Below, piece by piece: positions 8,046 through 18,310 of a stretch of 64,000 bases of DNA. The notes beneath the pieces are model-generated. The model was not told the origin of the DNA. It made no database searches and worked only from the letters and a program-made list of their open reading frames with translations. The stretch comes from Roridomyces roridus (taxonomy: Eukaryota > Basidiomycota > Agaricomycetes > Agaricales > Mycenaceae). Each line of letters starts with the position of its first letter. Within the stretch, counting starts at the first letter, position 1. The DNA is taken from the NCBI GenBank assembly GCA_029378245.1, contig JARKIF010000101.1:1-64000 (forward strand), written 5' to 3'. Position numbers and translations under genes: made by a program.

Positions 8046-11000
8046 ATGTCGACGACTGACACCAATGAGACCGGCACGCGAGGCCTGCTCGATGTAACTG
8101 GTTTGTCACTTTCCCGTTACTGCGAATTATCATCGATTAACGATCCATTAGTCGTCCGATGCGTTGATCTCACAGTGGAACATCGGAATAACTTTTGGGT
8201 GGAAGTAAAGGTGGACGAAGTCTCTAAAAAGACAAAGAAGGCCGATAAGAACTCTCCATGGAACGAATCGCACTCATTGTACGTTAATTGCTGGTCGTTA
8301 CATATGTAGGCTGATCTGTTCCCTAGCGCGACAACTTCCACTTCAAATCTGCGGATTTCCGTCTATGAGAAGCGTTACGCTCACAAACCCGCGTTGGTTG
8401 GGGTCTTTGAACAGAACATCGTCAGTGCATTGGCATCCGTCGGGGATGATTCACGTACGTTTCTGAGCTCGAGTCGCCCATCTACCGCATTTTTTCTGAC
8501 CATTCGGAAGGGATCACATTCACTCTCGGGGGCGGCGAGTTGCCGAGGCGCGCCAATCTCCCTGTACCGCGCATCGAGTTGGCGTTGAAGCTTCAAGATT
8601 CTCCCGACAACACGGAGATGGCAATTATCGTTCGATTGGCGAAACGAGCGACTGCTCTTTACCAGCAACCAGCTCTCGCAGACCAAATCACGGATGTCGC
8701 AAATCTTGCAAGCACCGCTGATTCAGTGGTTCAGAATGCTCTCAGCGTGCAGGATACATGGGAGCCTCTCCTGGAGAAGATTAATATTGTGGTCAGAATC
8801 GCAGATGATGTGGCTGAGGTATGTGTCCAGGGCCTTGCGACCGACATTTTTATCCATAAGCCTAGATCCATCCCTACGCCAAAGTGGCTTATTCCGTCAT
8901 GGTCGCTGCGTACAAGGTCAACCGATTTTATGTAATCATTTTCACTCAAGCTCATCCGCTGCAGGTAATTGCTGCGCAGATCGAACGCGACCAAAGCGTG
9001 CAATCGCTGGCATTGACCATGTACGATGTCTACGAGTTCATCTGCGAGGCGGAACCACTCAAACAAATTGAATCCCACAAACGAATCATCGCTCAACTTG
9101 TGCAGCAAACCACGGACTGCGGGTACTTCATTACCGATTACTTCCAAGACTTGTTTGGTCAGTGTCAGCCCGACTCTGCTTGTGATCGTGTCTCTAACAA
9201 ATGCTTCAAGGAACTCGCTTGGCCAAACACATTCTTTCTGGCACGGATGCCGCTATCACCCAGTATCAAAACAAGTTCGTTGAACTCAAGAAAGCTCTCC
9301 TTGAACGAGCGGGCATCCATACTGAGATCCTCGTCCTGCGTGTCCTTAAAGAGGTACATGAACTCGGTAGGCACTCTGGTAATCACTGATGCAACTGCTT
9401 CTGAACGAATTTCCTAGCCGTTGATCTCGACTTGACAACCATGCCCTACGCAAATGGTGCACGCTTTGAGAGCGGAAAGCAATGCCTGCAGGGCACTTGT
9501 AACTCAATCCAAACTCGTATAACCAACTGGATTGAGAACTACAATGCACCAAATAGCACTCGCTTCCTTGTTGTTTGCGGCCCTCCGGGCTCTGGAAAAT
9601 CAACAATCCTGCACACAATCTGCCATCAATACAATGACCGCCAGCGTCTGGGGTCCTCATTCTTCTATGACCGCTCTTGCCACTCCATCCGGGAGGTGTT
9701 CCCAACGATTGCCTACGACCTTGCCAGTCGTGAACCACAAATCAAGTTTGCTCTCGGAAATATAATCAAGAACGACCGCGGGCTACGTGCTGTGCGCGAC
9801 CTTGGCGACCAGTGGACAAACTTCATTCTCAAGCCGGCGCAGGAGCTCGCACTGTCTGGACCCATCCTCATTGTCATTGATGGCCTCAACCAGTGTGAGG
9901 ATACCGACACACGATGGAAACTGTTGTGTATCCTTGCGGAGACAGCTCATGAACTTCCCCGAAATTTCCGAATCATCATCACTGGCTGCACCCAGCAACA
10001 GGACTTCAAACTATTTACTCAGGGCTTTGCCGCTGAACAGCTCATTGTCCATTCTTCTAGCGCAGATGATATCTTGGCCTACATCCAAACCACTTTGACT
10101 GATCGAGACGGGAAACCTCTGCCAGGTGTTGATGCTATAGCATGCAAAGTCCTTGTAGGCACGGCTGCAGGTTCTTTCGACACAGTGGCTTCCACATGCC
10201 ACCATATCAAAGGGCCTGGTGCAGGAACCCCTGGAGCAGAAGCAAGGCTGATGGAAGTTATCAAGTCCTCACTGCCAGCACTCCTTGATCACGACGACTT
10301 GTTCTATGATCTACTCTCAAAGTCTTTCCCGGCGGATGATGCCACTCTCATCAGGCAGTTCAAATCGGTGATGGGCGACATTCTCACAGCACGGGAGCAT
10401 CTCCCCAATAATCTCCTCAGACAGTTGAGGAAATATCGAGATTCTGGTGAACCATTCATGGGGCCAGACATCTTGGATGTTATACTCAGATCAGACTGTG
10501 ACAAAGACATCTGGAAGGATCACACCCAGCGTTTTCTTCTGGCCCTTCCTCTTCGCCCCTCACTTGCCTCATTTCTTCTTGACAGTTCCCGCAGCCGCGG
10601 ATTATCTGTTGACAAAACCACAGCAGAAGAAGCAATGGCAATGTCTTGTCTTCGCACCCTCAACTCCGAGCTCAAGTTTGACATTTGTCACTTCCCTTCC
10701 TCTCATCTTCGAAACGGGGATGTGGAAGATCTTGGGTCTCGTATTTCTGAATTTATTTCCCCTCAACTTGCCTATGCTTGCCGTTTCTTTGTGGAGCATA
10801 TTCAATGTGTTCCCTTTGAAGGTGTTCTTTCAGTCGAGCTGGAAACCCTTCTAGGGAGCAAATTTCTACTCTGGATGGAAGCAGCAAGTCTGCTCCAGCT
10901 TATAGATCAAATGGTCCCCATGCTCACTGTTCTGGAACATTGGATTGAGGTGAGGGGATTGATGAAGTCTCCATGATTCAACTCACACATGTCTGTCCAG

Positions 11001-12073
11001 CCTGAGGACAACAAGAATCTGAAAGCCCTCATTGCTGAAGCACGTAAATTTGTGATCACCTTTGGCGGGATGGCGTCCGAATCTACCCCACATGTATATA
11101 TATCAGCTTTGGCCATGGCTCCACCAGGATCTTTTATTTTGAGTCAGCCACACCCCAAATACTCCTGGCTTTCTCATGTTGTGCGACACACAGTATGGGA
11201 TGTGCCGCCAGGTTTAACTCACAGCAAAGATGGGCAACTGATTGCTTCCTTTTGTGAAGACACCAACTCGGAGGACAAACATTCTGGCTGGTTTCTCGGT
11301 CCCAACAAAGAACTGTTGTTGTACATTCCCCAATCCCGGCCTCCCATTGTAGCCAATCTGGCTGCTATCCTCGAGGTGGCATTGAATCCTTGTCTGAGTG
11401 GGCCTGCCTGGATAGATTTCCGGCGTCGGTACATTGCAATTCAACATTATATGCCGGTCAATCTTCGGCGTGGAGAGACCGACATCAGAGAGGTTGCTCT
11501 GTGTCTTGTGCGGATGCTCAAACAACAAATGGCCCTGGTTGCCGTGATTTTGGATCTGGCTGAATACTGGTTGGTCACCTCAGTGGAGAAAACTCGATCT
11601 GTCGATGTGGCGGCTGATGGGTTCAACATGTATATTGACCCATTCGTCACTCTCACTCAACATTCAAGGATCCGAACCGGTGGCCCCAGTGTGGCGTTTC
11701 AAGTTTGACCTTCTTTTTATCCGTATGTCATCTTTTAATTCCCTGTGCAAATTTAATATATCAACCAGGAAATGAATTGGCAGAAAAAACACGGTCCACT
11801 GACTTTGTCATGTTCATCGCACAGAACACAGGCTCTTTACACAAGCCGCGCAAGTGGGGCCATCAGGTTGACATAAGCAGTTTCTTGCGCTGCCAGGGGG
11901 ATCATCACACTGTAATATGGGAACAGAGCATGGGACCGGAATTCCAGGGTGCATGCGAGCTCATAAAATCCTTCAAGAACGGAGATGTCTTGGGTGTTTT
12001 TGCATGTACTGCAGCACCTAATGAAGCACCGTTCGCGTACCTTCGGGACCCAGTAGGTAGCTTAATTCGTTGA
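8046..12073 (+). CDS. C2-NACHT STAND NTPase with transposon-truncated C-terminus
   Basis: This looks like an NLR-like signalling NTPase. Reading through introns of about 45-65 nt: a C2-like segment (8150-8455, with KTKK, SPWNES and LRISVYEK), an alpha-helical linker (8512-9350), and a NACHT domain with Walker A GPPGSGKST near 9582 and Walker B ILIVIDGLNQ near 9870. A regulatory region follows to about 11600. The last part (WRFKFDLLFI, then NELAEKTRSTDFVMFIAQNT) is a C-terminal module I do not recognise; no WD40 or ankyrin repeats are seen. An apparent in-frame TGA at 10974 lies in a 51-nt GTGAGG...CCAG intron (10950-11000). An intron at 11723-11768 (GTATGT...CAACCAG) fits, but the join between 11600 and 11690 needs another intron or a frameshift I could not place. 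The current stop lies inside a transposon that starts at 12015. Such proteins often act in non-self recognition; that role is inferred. Confidence 0.75.
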
Positions 12074-12446
12074 CATGAAGCGTACCTAACAGGTCGATTC
12101 TACACCTCTCCGTCAACGGCGGATCAACTATTCCCGATTGGGAAGCTCCCTCCTGCCACATAACCACCACCATCGCCTCGACGCTCCGACACACCGCCGT
12201 CAATCCACGCGCTAGGGCGCTACGCCGCGGCGTGTTGCACGCCTTCCAAGGACTCTTTCGCTGCCCAGATACCCTCAAGCCCGCTGAACAATGATCTACA
12301 CCCCGACCTCTGTTACTTCTTCCAAGCTTCTTCTCACTTGCCGCGCGCATCCCGTTCGGGGCTCCTTGCACGCCTCCGCATCCAGAACTCAAAGACGTCC
12401 TGAAACACACTAGGGCTCCCGTCTGCCACGATGTTTTTGACCTACG

Positions 12447-12830
12447 GGACCTCCGGCGCCTCCCTTCCTCCTTGCCACCCCCGCCGTTCGTTCGATCCGC
12501 CTTGCCCGCTGCTGCCGCATCCTTAACTCCTAGCCGTCTCTACGAACCTCAGAGTTCTTGCTGACTGCGCCGTTTTCGACTGAATTACAGGACCTCCGGC
12601 GCCTCCGTTCCTCCTTGCCACCCACCGTTCGTTCGAGCCGCCTTGCACGCCGTTCACGCTTCCCTACCTCCAAGCAGTCTGCAACTCGGAATTCTCATTG
12701 AGTGCAGCGGTTTCGACCCACAGGACCTCCGCCGCCTCCGTTCCTCCTTGTCATCAGCACCCCGCCATTCGGGCCTTGCACGCTGCTCCCGCATTCCATC
12801 TGCAATACCTCCAGATGGCCTTGAACGACA
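12447..12830. repeat. Three degenerate tandem units inside the 3-kb element
   Basis: Units starting near 12447, 12590 and 12723 each open with GGACCTCCGGCGCCTCC or a close variant. Each continues with TTCCTCCTTG, an inverted GAACG/CGTTC word and TTGCACGC. Unit length is about 132-143 bp and divergence is clear. There are no conserved spacers, so this is not a CRISPR array. Confidence 0.6.
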
Positions 12831-13917
12831 GCACTCTCGTCGCCTGTGCCCCATACATGGACGCCTCTGGGCTACCCAACCCCGAGGTCGTATCTCCGTC
12901 CCCTGGGCACCCACCAACGCAAGCAACATATTCCCGTGCGCAGAACCACCCAAGTACACATCATACCTCACCGCTCCGGCCCAGCCTCCTCCCTAAATTT
13001 TTGCAAACGGCCCCCAACTTTCTGTACGCCGCTAGCGAAGATGGCATGTCGGCGCACTAACCCTTGGTACACCAGCGCCCACCATAGTACATCACCCTTG
13101 CCTGCAGGATGCAAAGGGAGGTGAGGGGGAGGTGAGGTGAGGGAGCAGGAACAGAGGAGAGGGAGGGCCGGAGATGTCAGCGCGGAGGGCGGGAGACGAG
13201 AGGGAGGGTGCACGAGGGGGAGCACGAGGGCGGGAGGCGAGGCGGGCTGAGGAGACGGAGGCGAGGGCGGAGAGGAGGGAGGGGAGTGCGCGAGTGAGGG
13301 ACATTGCTTAGTGTGTACATCGTCGTTAAGTACCTACCGCAATTCACGTTTGATGAGTCCTCAATTCAACTTGTCGGAGGCTAGAAAATTTGAAACAAAG
13401 AGTTGGAGGAAGCACGCAAGGCAGCCAACACCATTAACAATAGTGCTGATCATTTCTGAGGGAGGGAAAAAATTATTTGCTCGCCATTCTGTAAGTAAGT
13501 TGTACCTCAAGTAGAAATCCCTATGGGAAGTACTCCGTCTTTCGAACGAAACGGTGTTCCCGTATATAATCACCCTGGAAAAATAGAACAAAAATCAATT
13601 GAGGTGCGGCAGACCTATAACATGAAATCCCGAGCTTCACAAAAGAGCCAATCCGAGGGGATATGCATTCCAGACAAAAAGAGAAGTGGGGAACGATATT
13701 TATTCGCCACCCGATTGGCTGCCCGGATATCATTTAATGGGATTGCCGGCACGACGGAGGTGTGTAAGAGGTCGCGAAGATGTTGGCCTCTTTCGCCCAC
13801 TCTCGGCACTTAGACAGTCGTCAAGGATTCAATTCCATCTACTTATTTACTTATTTGTACACACTCGATTAGTATGAGAACGAGGCGAATTTGAGAGAGG
13901 AAGGTATTTATGGAGGA

Positions 13918-13962
13918 GGTGCCGTAGGTGCGGAGGTGGCGAAGGTGCCGTAGGTGGGTGGT
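13918..13962. repeat. Short GGTGCCGTAGGTG tandem repeat
   Basis: GGTGCCGTAGGTG occurs twice, separated by CGGAGGTGGCGAA. It is a local minisatellite-like stretch within the 3-kb element. Confidence 0.5.
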
Positions 13963-15047
13963 ACAAGCAGACGATAGAACTTGAAGGAGACGGCTTACCT
14001 GCTCACAAATTGGCTCCCAATCTCCCACAGCCAGCCCTCGATCCCATCCCCATCCCCATCCCCTCTCCGGCCCTCTCCTCCCGCATGAAGACGAAGGCGA
14101 TGATAAGCACCGAATGCTGCAGGCTTGAGAGGACGGTGCTCCGGTGGTCGGTGTGCCCCGAGGCGGCGCGCGGAGAGGCCATCGGATTCGTCCCTGAGGT
14201 GTCAGAGGCGTAGTACGGAAGCGTAACAGCGACGAGCGCTACGGCGACGAGAATCCCCCGTTATTAAGGAGGGAGGACGATTTCATGGTTTGTGGGAAAG
14301 AGGCTGGGGCCGTCGGGGTAGAGGTCAGGATCGCGGGAGGACTCGCTGGAGTTGCCTTCTATGAGTTGGGTGGTTGCAGCGTGAGCACGGGGAGAATTCA
14401 AACAGCATGTCCCGACACCGGGGCGGGGAGTCCGCAGGCGTCCATGGACGGGGAAGGCGGGGAGTGGAGGTGGGGCAGTGGAGGTGAAATAGCGCTGAGC
14501 GTGTGTGTTGTGTTGATCCTGGCGGGAACGCTGGGTATTCGAGCAGAAGGGGAAGTAGGGCGGAGAGCCTGGATGGAGAAAGTGGCACATAGGATAGCGG
14601 AAACCAGTAGCACCGGAGCCGTGAGCGAAGGTCGTCGTCCCGGCGCTACACGGCACTTCTGTGTACATTGCTTGTTGTGCGAGGGTTTTCGTAGTCGCAT
14701 GACAAGAAACGCCTAGGTGTGCACGGCGCAGCACGAAATGGGGAAGCAACAATACCAGCACGGGGGGCGGAGGTGAAGGAGGCGGCTCCAGTCGTCTAGC
14801 GGCGCCCGAGGGTTCCCACAAACGACAGTGATAGTGGGAGGATCACAGTCATGTCACTCTGCGGCGTGGATTGGCGGTGGTGCCCCAGATCGTCGAGGAC
14901 GGTGGTGGTGTCGTGGTAAGAGGAGCTTCCCGATTGGGAATAATTGATCCGCCGCTGCGTAGACAGGACCTGTTAGGTACGCTTCGTGTCAACGAATTAA
15001 GCTGCCTACCGGGTCCCGAAGGTACGCGAACGGTGCTTCCTTAGGTG

Positions 15048-15084
15048 TACTGCAGACGATGACCGTGCCGAAGGATATCATGTT
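15048..15084 (+). pseudogene. Displaced STAND-gene exon piece
   Basis: This is the host sequence between two insertions. After the TACTGCAG duplication it reads DDDRAEGYHV in the frame that leaves the STAND gene at GCA-G (12011-12014). The last three codons (TAT CAT GTT) are exactly the 9-bp duplication of the next element. Confidence 0.65.
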
Positions 15085-15390
15085 GTAACCGCAACAGTGG
15101 TGGCCTATATAGACCCGAACCTGGTCTGTCTATGAATTGTCGATAGACAGACCAGTCGATCTCGGAGATCTTTCAAGGCACGCGCCGATTTCCTAATTCG
15201 GCGATTTCACGTGATCAGCCCGCCCCCGCCTTCCAGAGGCTTTCACTGCGTCGTGCGGCAACGAGATGAGTACTTCCAGAGGGAAAATAGTTTATATACA
15301 CTGTGTTCATTCAAATCTACGAGTAGGATCACATTCGAATGTGTAGGTAGCACGGTAACGAACAATCCAACAGCAAAAAGGCAATGGACC

Positions 15391-15840
15391 CAAGGGGGCA
15401 CCGGGATCGAAATTTCGTACCGGGGGAGGGGGGGGGGGGGGGGTCCCGAGAGGGCTCGAAAAAAATTTCTATATGTATATTAGTAAATGTGTTTTGGAGC
15501 ATATTGGACACTCTTGATTGAAATTTCCAAATCGGGACTGATATATTACATAATACAGCTGCCAGTCTCACCGACTCTCACAAGACATTGCCACAGACAA
15601 CAAGTGTATCATTGCTCAAGTACACATGAGATGGGTCTAATTGACACTGGGGTCCTCTAATAAGTTTGTAATACATATTTTTCCTATGGTTGGGAGCCGT
15701 GGATGGCTCGGACCGCCGGTAAATCACATGATCGTGGGAATGATCTGCCTTATATAGGAGGGGAGGGGGGGGGGGTCCAGCCAGGGTCGAAAAAAACTTT
15801 TCGACCCTATATCCGAAATTCCGATCCCGACGCCCCCTTG
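15391..15840. mobile_element. hAT-like MITE with G-runs, 450 bp
   Basis: The inverted ends are CAAGGGGGC at the left and GCCCCCTTG at the right, with homology continuing through CGGGATCG and AATTTCG. AATGGACC is duplicated exactly on both sides (15383-15390, 15841-15848). An 8-bp duplication and a CAAGG-type terminus fit the hAT superfamily. It has no coding capacity. It contains uninterrupted G runs near 15428-15443 and 15766-15777 and two TCGAAAAAAA boxes in the same orientation. Confidence 0.8.
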
Positions 15841-16136
15841 AATGGACCGGTCCACACGTTTAAAACACGACCCTGAGTACAGGGCACGTCCAATACGACG
15901 GTTCTCCACCACTCTGCCACAGCAGTACCGTCTCTGCGTCAGAGAAAGCCGCTTCCGCCGTCGGAGAGAAGCACGGTATGACCGGCAGCACCAGCGTGGC
16001 ATGCAGAGTGGATGGGAATTGAGGAGGACTGGATGGGAGGTAATAATGGTGTGCTGGGCGAGAGCTGGGTCTGATTTCGATGCGCCCATGTCACAATATG
16101 GGCGTGCGTAGGCGGCTCGACGGCGCGCAGTGTGGT

Positions 16137-16751
16137 TAGTGTTTTCCCGGCTCCGGCTTGGCTTGAAGCCGCCGGCTTGGGCTTGGCTTGACCCGGCTCC
16201 GGCTTTCGAAATCCCCAAGCCCAAGCCGGAGCCGGATATGCCGGCCGGCTCGGGCCCGGCTCCGGCTTAGCCGACAGCTTTGGTCGATCTTTTTAAACCT
16301 GTTTTCTCAGCTCGTACAGATGAACTACTGTTGAATGGAGCACCAGTAGTATACATTGACAGATACAAAGCCAAAATAAAGATTGCAAGTGGGGTTTCTG
16401 AGCTGTTTCTGAGAGTCAGATTAGCAGCCGGCAGCTGATGGAATCATAATGATCATCAGCTGTCAATGTTTCTACTGTCGTTCAACCTGGAAATTCAAAG
16501 TCCAATAATGGCTGATCTTGAGTATTTTTTTCAGTTACATTGGGTGCAGAGTGGTCTGCCCAACACACTCCCGAGATGACTCTGAAGTTGGGCTTGGAAG
16601 CCGGGGCTTAGCCGCCGGCTTGGGGCTTGAGAAATCCCAAGCCGGAGCCGTAAGCCGGGGTGCACACCCGGCTTGGGCTTGGCTTGGCCCGGCTTAGCCG
16701 GACCCCGGCTCCGCCGGCTTCGGGCTTCAAGCCGTAGCCGGCAAAACACTA
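16137..16751. mobile_element. hAT-like MITE with GCCGGCTT-rich ends, 615 bp
   Basis: The ends are TAGTGTTTTCCCGGCTCCGG and, inverted, TAGTGTTTTGCCGGCTACGG. AGTGTGGT is duplicated at 16129-16136 and 16752-16759, an 8-bp duplication. TAGTG fits the YARNG start of hAT elements. The subterminal regions (16150-16270, 16590-16745) consist largely of repeats of GGCTTGGGCTT and CCGGCTCCGG in both orientations; the AT-richer centre is unique. It has no coding capacity. Confidence 0.8.
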
Positions 16752-17381
16752 AGTGTGGTGTCAATCTGGGTCGGTAGGGGCTCGGATTGCAGAAGAAAAC
16801 GTCCAAAGCGGTAAGGAACGAGTGGTTGGGGCGACAAAGAGAGGCGTGGAAGGTGTGGGTGGGTGTGGCAGAGCACAACTTCTTCGTCAGCGTCAGCATC
16901 GAGTCGATAGAGTCACACAGTCGCGCACCTGAATCCCCGAGTCTCCTTATCTTTCCTTTCATCGCACGCGCGCACTAATCACCATCCCGTCCTGCCAGCG
17001 ACCACCGTGCGTGGTACAGCATCGACCATTCATCGTGGACCAGTGGCGATCCAGGCGTTCCGTGGACCGGACTGGGTGGTCACTGTTGAGAAGGAATCCA
17101 GGTATATTGGAGTGATATGGTGTCGCTTTCGAGGCTTGACGGGGAGTAGCGCGGTCCCACAACGAGTTCCAGCGAAGGGAGAGGGAGAGCAGGGGAGAGC
17201 GGCGGAGCCACGACAGGGATCACGTGAAATCGCCCAAATAGGAAATCGGCGCGTCTCGATGAAATTTCACGAGATCGACCAATCTGTCTATCGACATATC
17301 ATAGACAGACTTGATATGTCGATAGACAGACTGGTTACGAGTCTATGGCCTATACAGTCCTGTTGTAGTTAGTATCATGTT

Positions 17382-17456
17382 CCTGGATCCGGAGGTCCAG
17401 GTCTCCAATCACTAATTGTGTCCAGTGCAATCATTCCATATTTTACCACGCTCTGA
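17382..17456 (+). pseudogene. Displaced terminal codons of the STAND gene
   Basis: Directly after the 9-bp duplication the frame continues PGSGGPGLQSLIVSSAII and then PYFTTL, and stops at TGA 17454-17456. This stretch is in frame with 15056-15084 and with 12002-12014 once both elements and their extra duplications are left out. It is probably the original C-terminus of the NACHT protein, now about 5.3 kb away from the rest of the exon. Confidence 0.65.
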
Positions 17457-17663
17457 TTCGTTACTTTTGATCATGATTGCGCAATGCAATGCTTGGAAAC
17501 CCTAGCGAGGGAGTGCGGCGCGCAGCGGCGCACGGACGAGCGGGCAGCATCCTTCTGTTCCATTCAATGATTCATTTTTGCTCTTTGTGGAAGACGGAGG
17601 ACCCAGGTCTGCCCGGAGGGCGGTGCTATATGTACCGTTGAGTCGGCGTTGACATAGTAATGT

Positions 17664-18075
17664 TCAGTATTCGGGCATCTCGGCGATGTTCAATTTATTC
17701 GATTCATACTTACATAATACACAGTCCAACATTGTCCTCGAGCTCATATTGGATCTCGGGACTCGCCTTACATCTCCATCCCTTTTCATCGAGAAGTTCC
17801 CCTCCAGAAGCACATAATTCTCATTCACCGTTGCCCCAATCGGCACCTCCCTGGCTGGAAAACACAGTCAACGAAGAACCCAACCCGAAATTCTGCCACA
17901 CTGCACTCATACTCTTCGCAAACGCAGCTTGCACCGCGGTTTTGAGCGGCCCCTCCAACTGGCGGATGGCAGGCTCTCCCAAAGTCACCGCCACCCAGGC
18001 GCAGCTGCCCCACAATCTCGCTTTTGTAAAAGAGCCCAGGGAGATCCGAGACGTCCTCGTAAATCTTATAGAAAT
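17664..18075 (-). pseudogene. Chimeric GMC/MFS pseudogene fragment
   Basis: On the minus strand the first part reads KIYEDVSDLPGLFY and resembles the mature N-terminus of the GMC oxidoreductases at 31982 and 52866. It then passes into the C-terminal end of the MFS transporter at 45-48 kb: QLEGPLKTAVQAAFAKSMSA, then, in another frame, REVPIGATVNENYVLLEG. At least two frame changes are needed and neither parent domain is complete. It is a non-functional junction of two genes that lie close together in the 45-53 kb block. Confidence 0.7.
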
Positions 18076-18310
18076 CCCGCCTTGGCTGCCGCTGCGCGTC
18101 CATAGCCAACAGATCTTGCTGGAAACTATCAAGCAAAGGGAATATTGACAGCTTCCAGTTGTCTAGGCGGGGCGGAGGTCAAGCGGAGGTAGATACTGCG
18201 TGCGGGAGGGCATTATTCAATGAGCCGGGAGAAAGTCGAAGGCGCGGAGTCGGGTCGACAAGGGTCTGTTGACATCGTGTCGTATATCTAGTCAAAAACA
18301 TTTTGAGCAC

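Larger units (their letters stand above)
12015..15047. mobile_element. Long-TIR DNA element with 8-bp duplication
   Basis: The ends are inverted copies: CACCTAATGAAGCACCG at the left and, inverted, CACCTAAGGAAGCACCG at the right. Near identity runs for about 80 bp and weaker similarity to about 180 bp (12015-12190 against 14870-15047). Both sides carry TACTGCAG (12007-12014, 15048-15055). The interior is GC-rich, with a tandem repeat, a purine-rich tract (13110-13300) and no recognisable transposase. Long inverted repeats and an 8-bp duplication fit a non-autonomous Mutator-like or other 8-bp-type element; the superfamily is not settled. It lies in the last exon of the STAND gene and supplies that gene's present stop codon. 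Confidence 0.8.
15085..17372. mobile_element. Mutator-like element with 9-bp duplication
   Basis: TATCATGTT flanks both ends (15076-15084, 17373-17381). The terminal inverted repeats are about 140-150 bp (left 15085-15225, right 17228-17372), opening GTAACCGCAACAG and, inverted, CTAACTACAACAG. They later share GATTTCACGTGATC. Inside the repeats are further small palindromes built from GTCTGTCTAT/ATAGACAGAC. A 9-bp duplication and long inverted repeats are the hallmarks of Mutator-like elements. No MURA-type transposase is visible in the 2288 bp, and two MITEs occupy almost half of it, so the copy is non-autonomous. Confidence 0.8.

Noticed and set aside
10950..11000. In-frame TGA at 10974 that seemed to break the STAND gene
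   Set aside because: It lies in a 51-nt GTGAGG...CCAG intron whose removal keeps the frame (…EHWIE + PEDNKN…).
12447..12830. Repeats that might suggest a CRISPR array or centromeric satellite
   Set aside because: Only three degenerate units of about 135 bp, no unique spacers, eukaryotic context.
15428..15443. G16 run taken as an assembly gap artefact
   Set aside because: It lies symmetrically inside a MITE with a perfect target duplication, and a second G-run occurs at the other side; the exact length may still be wrong.
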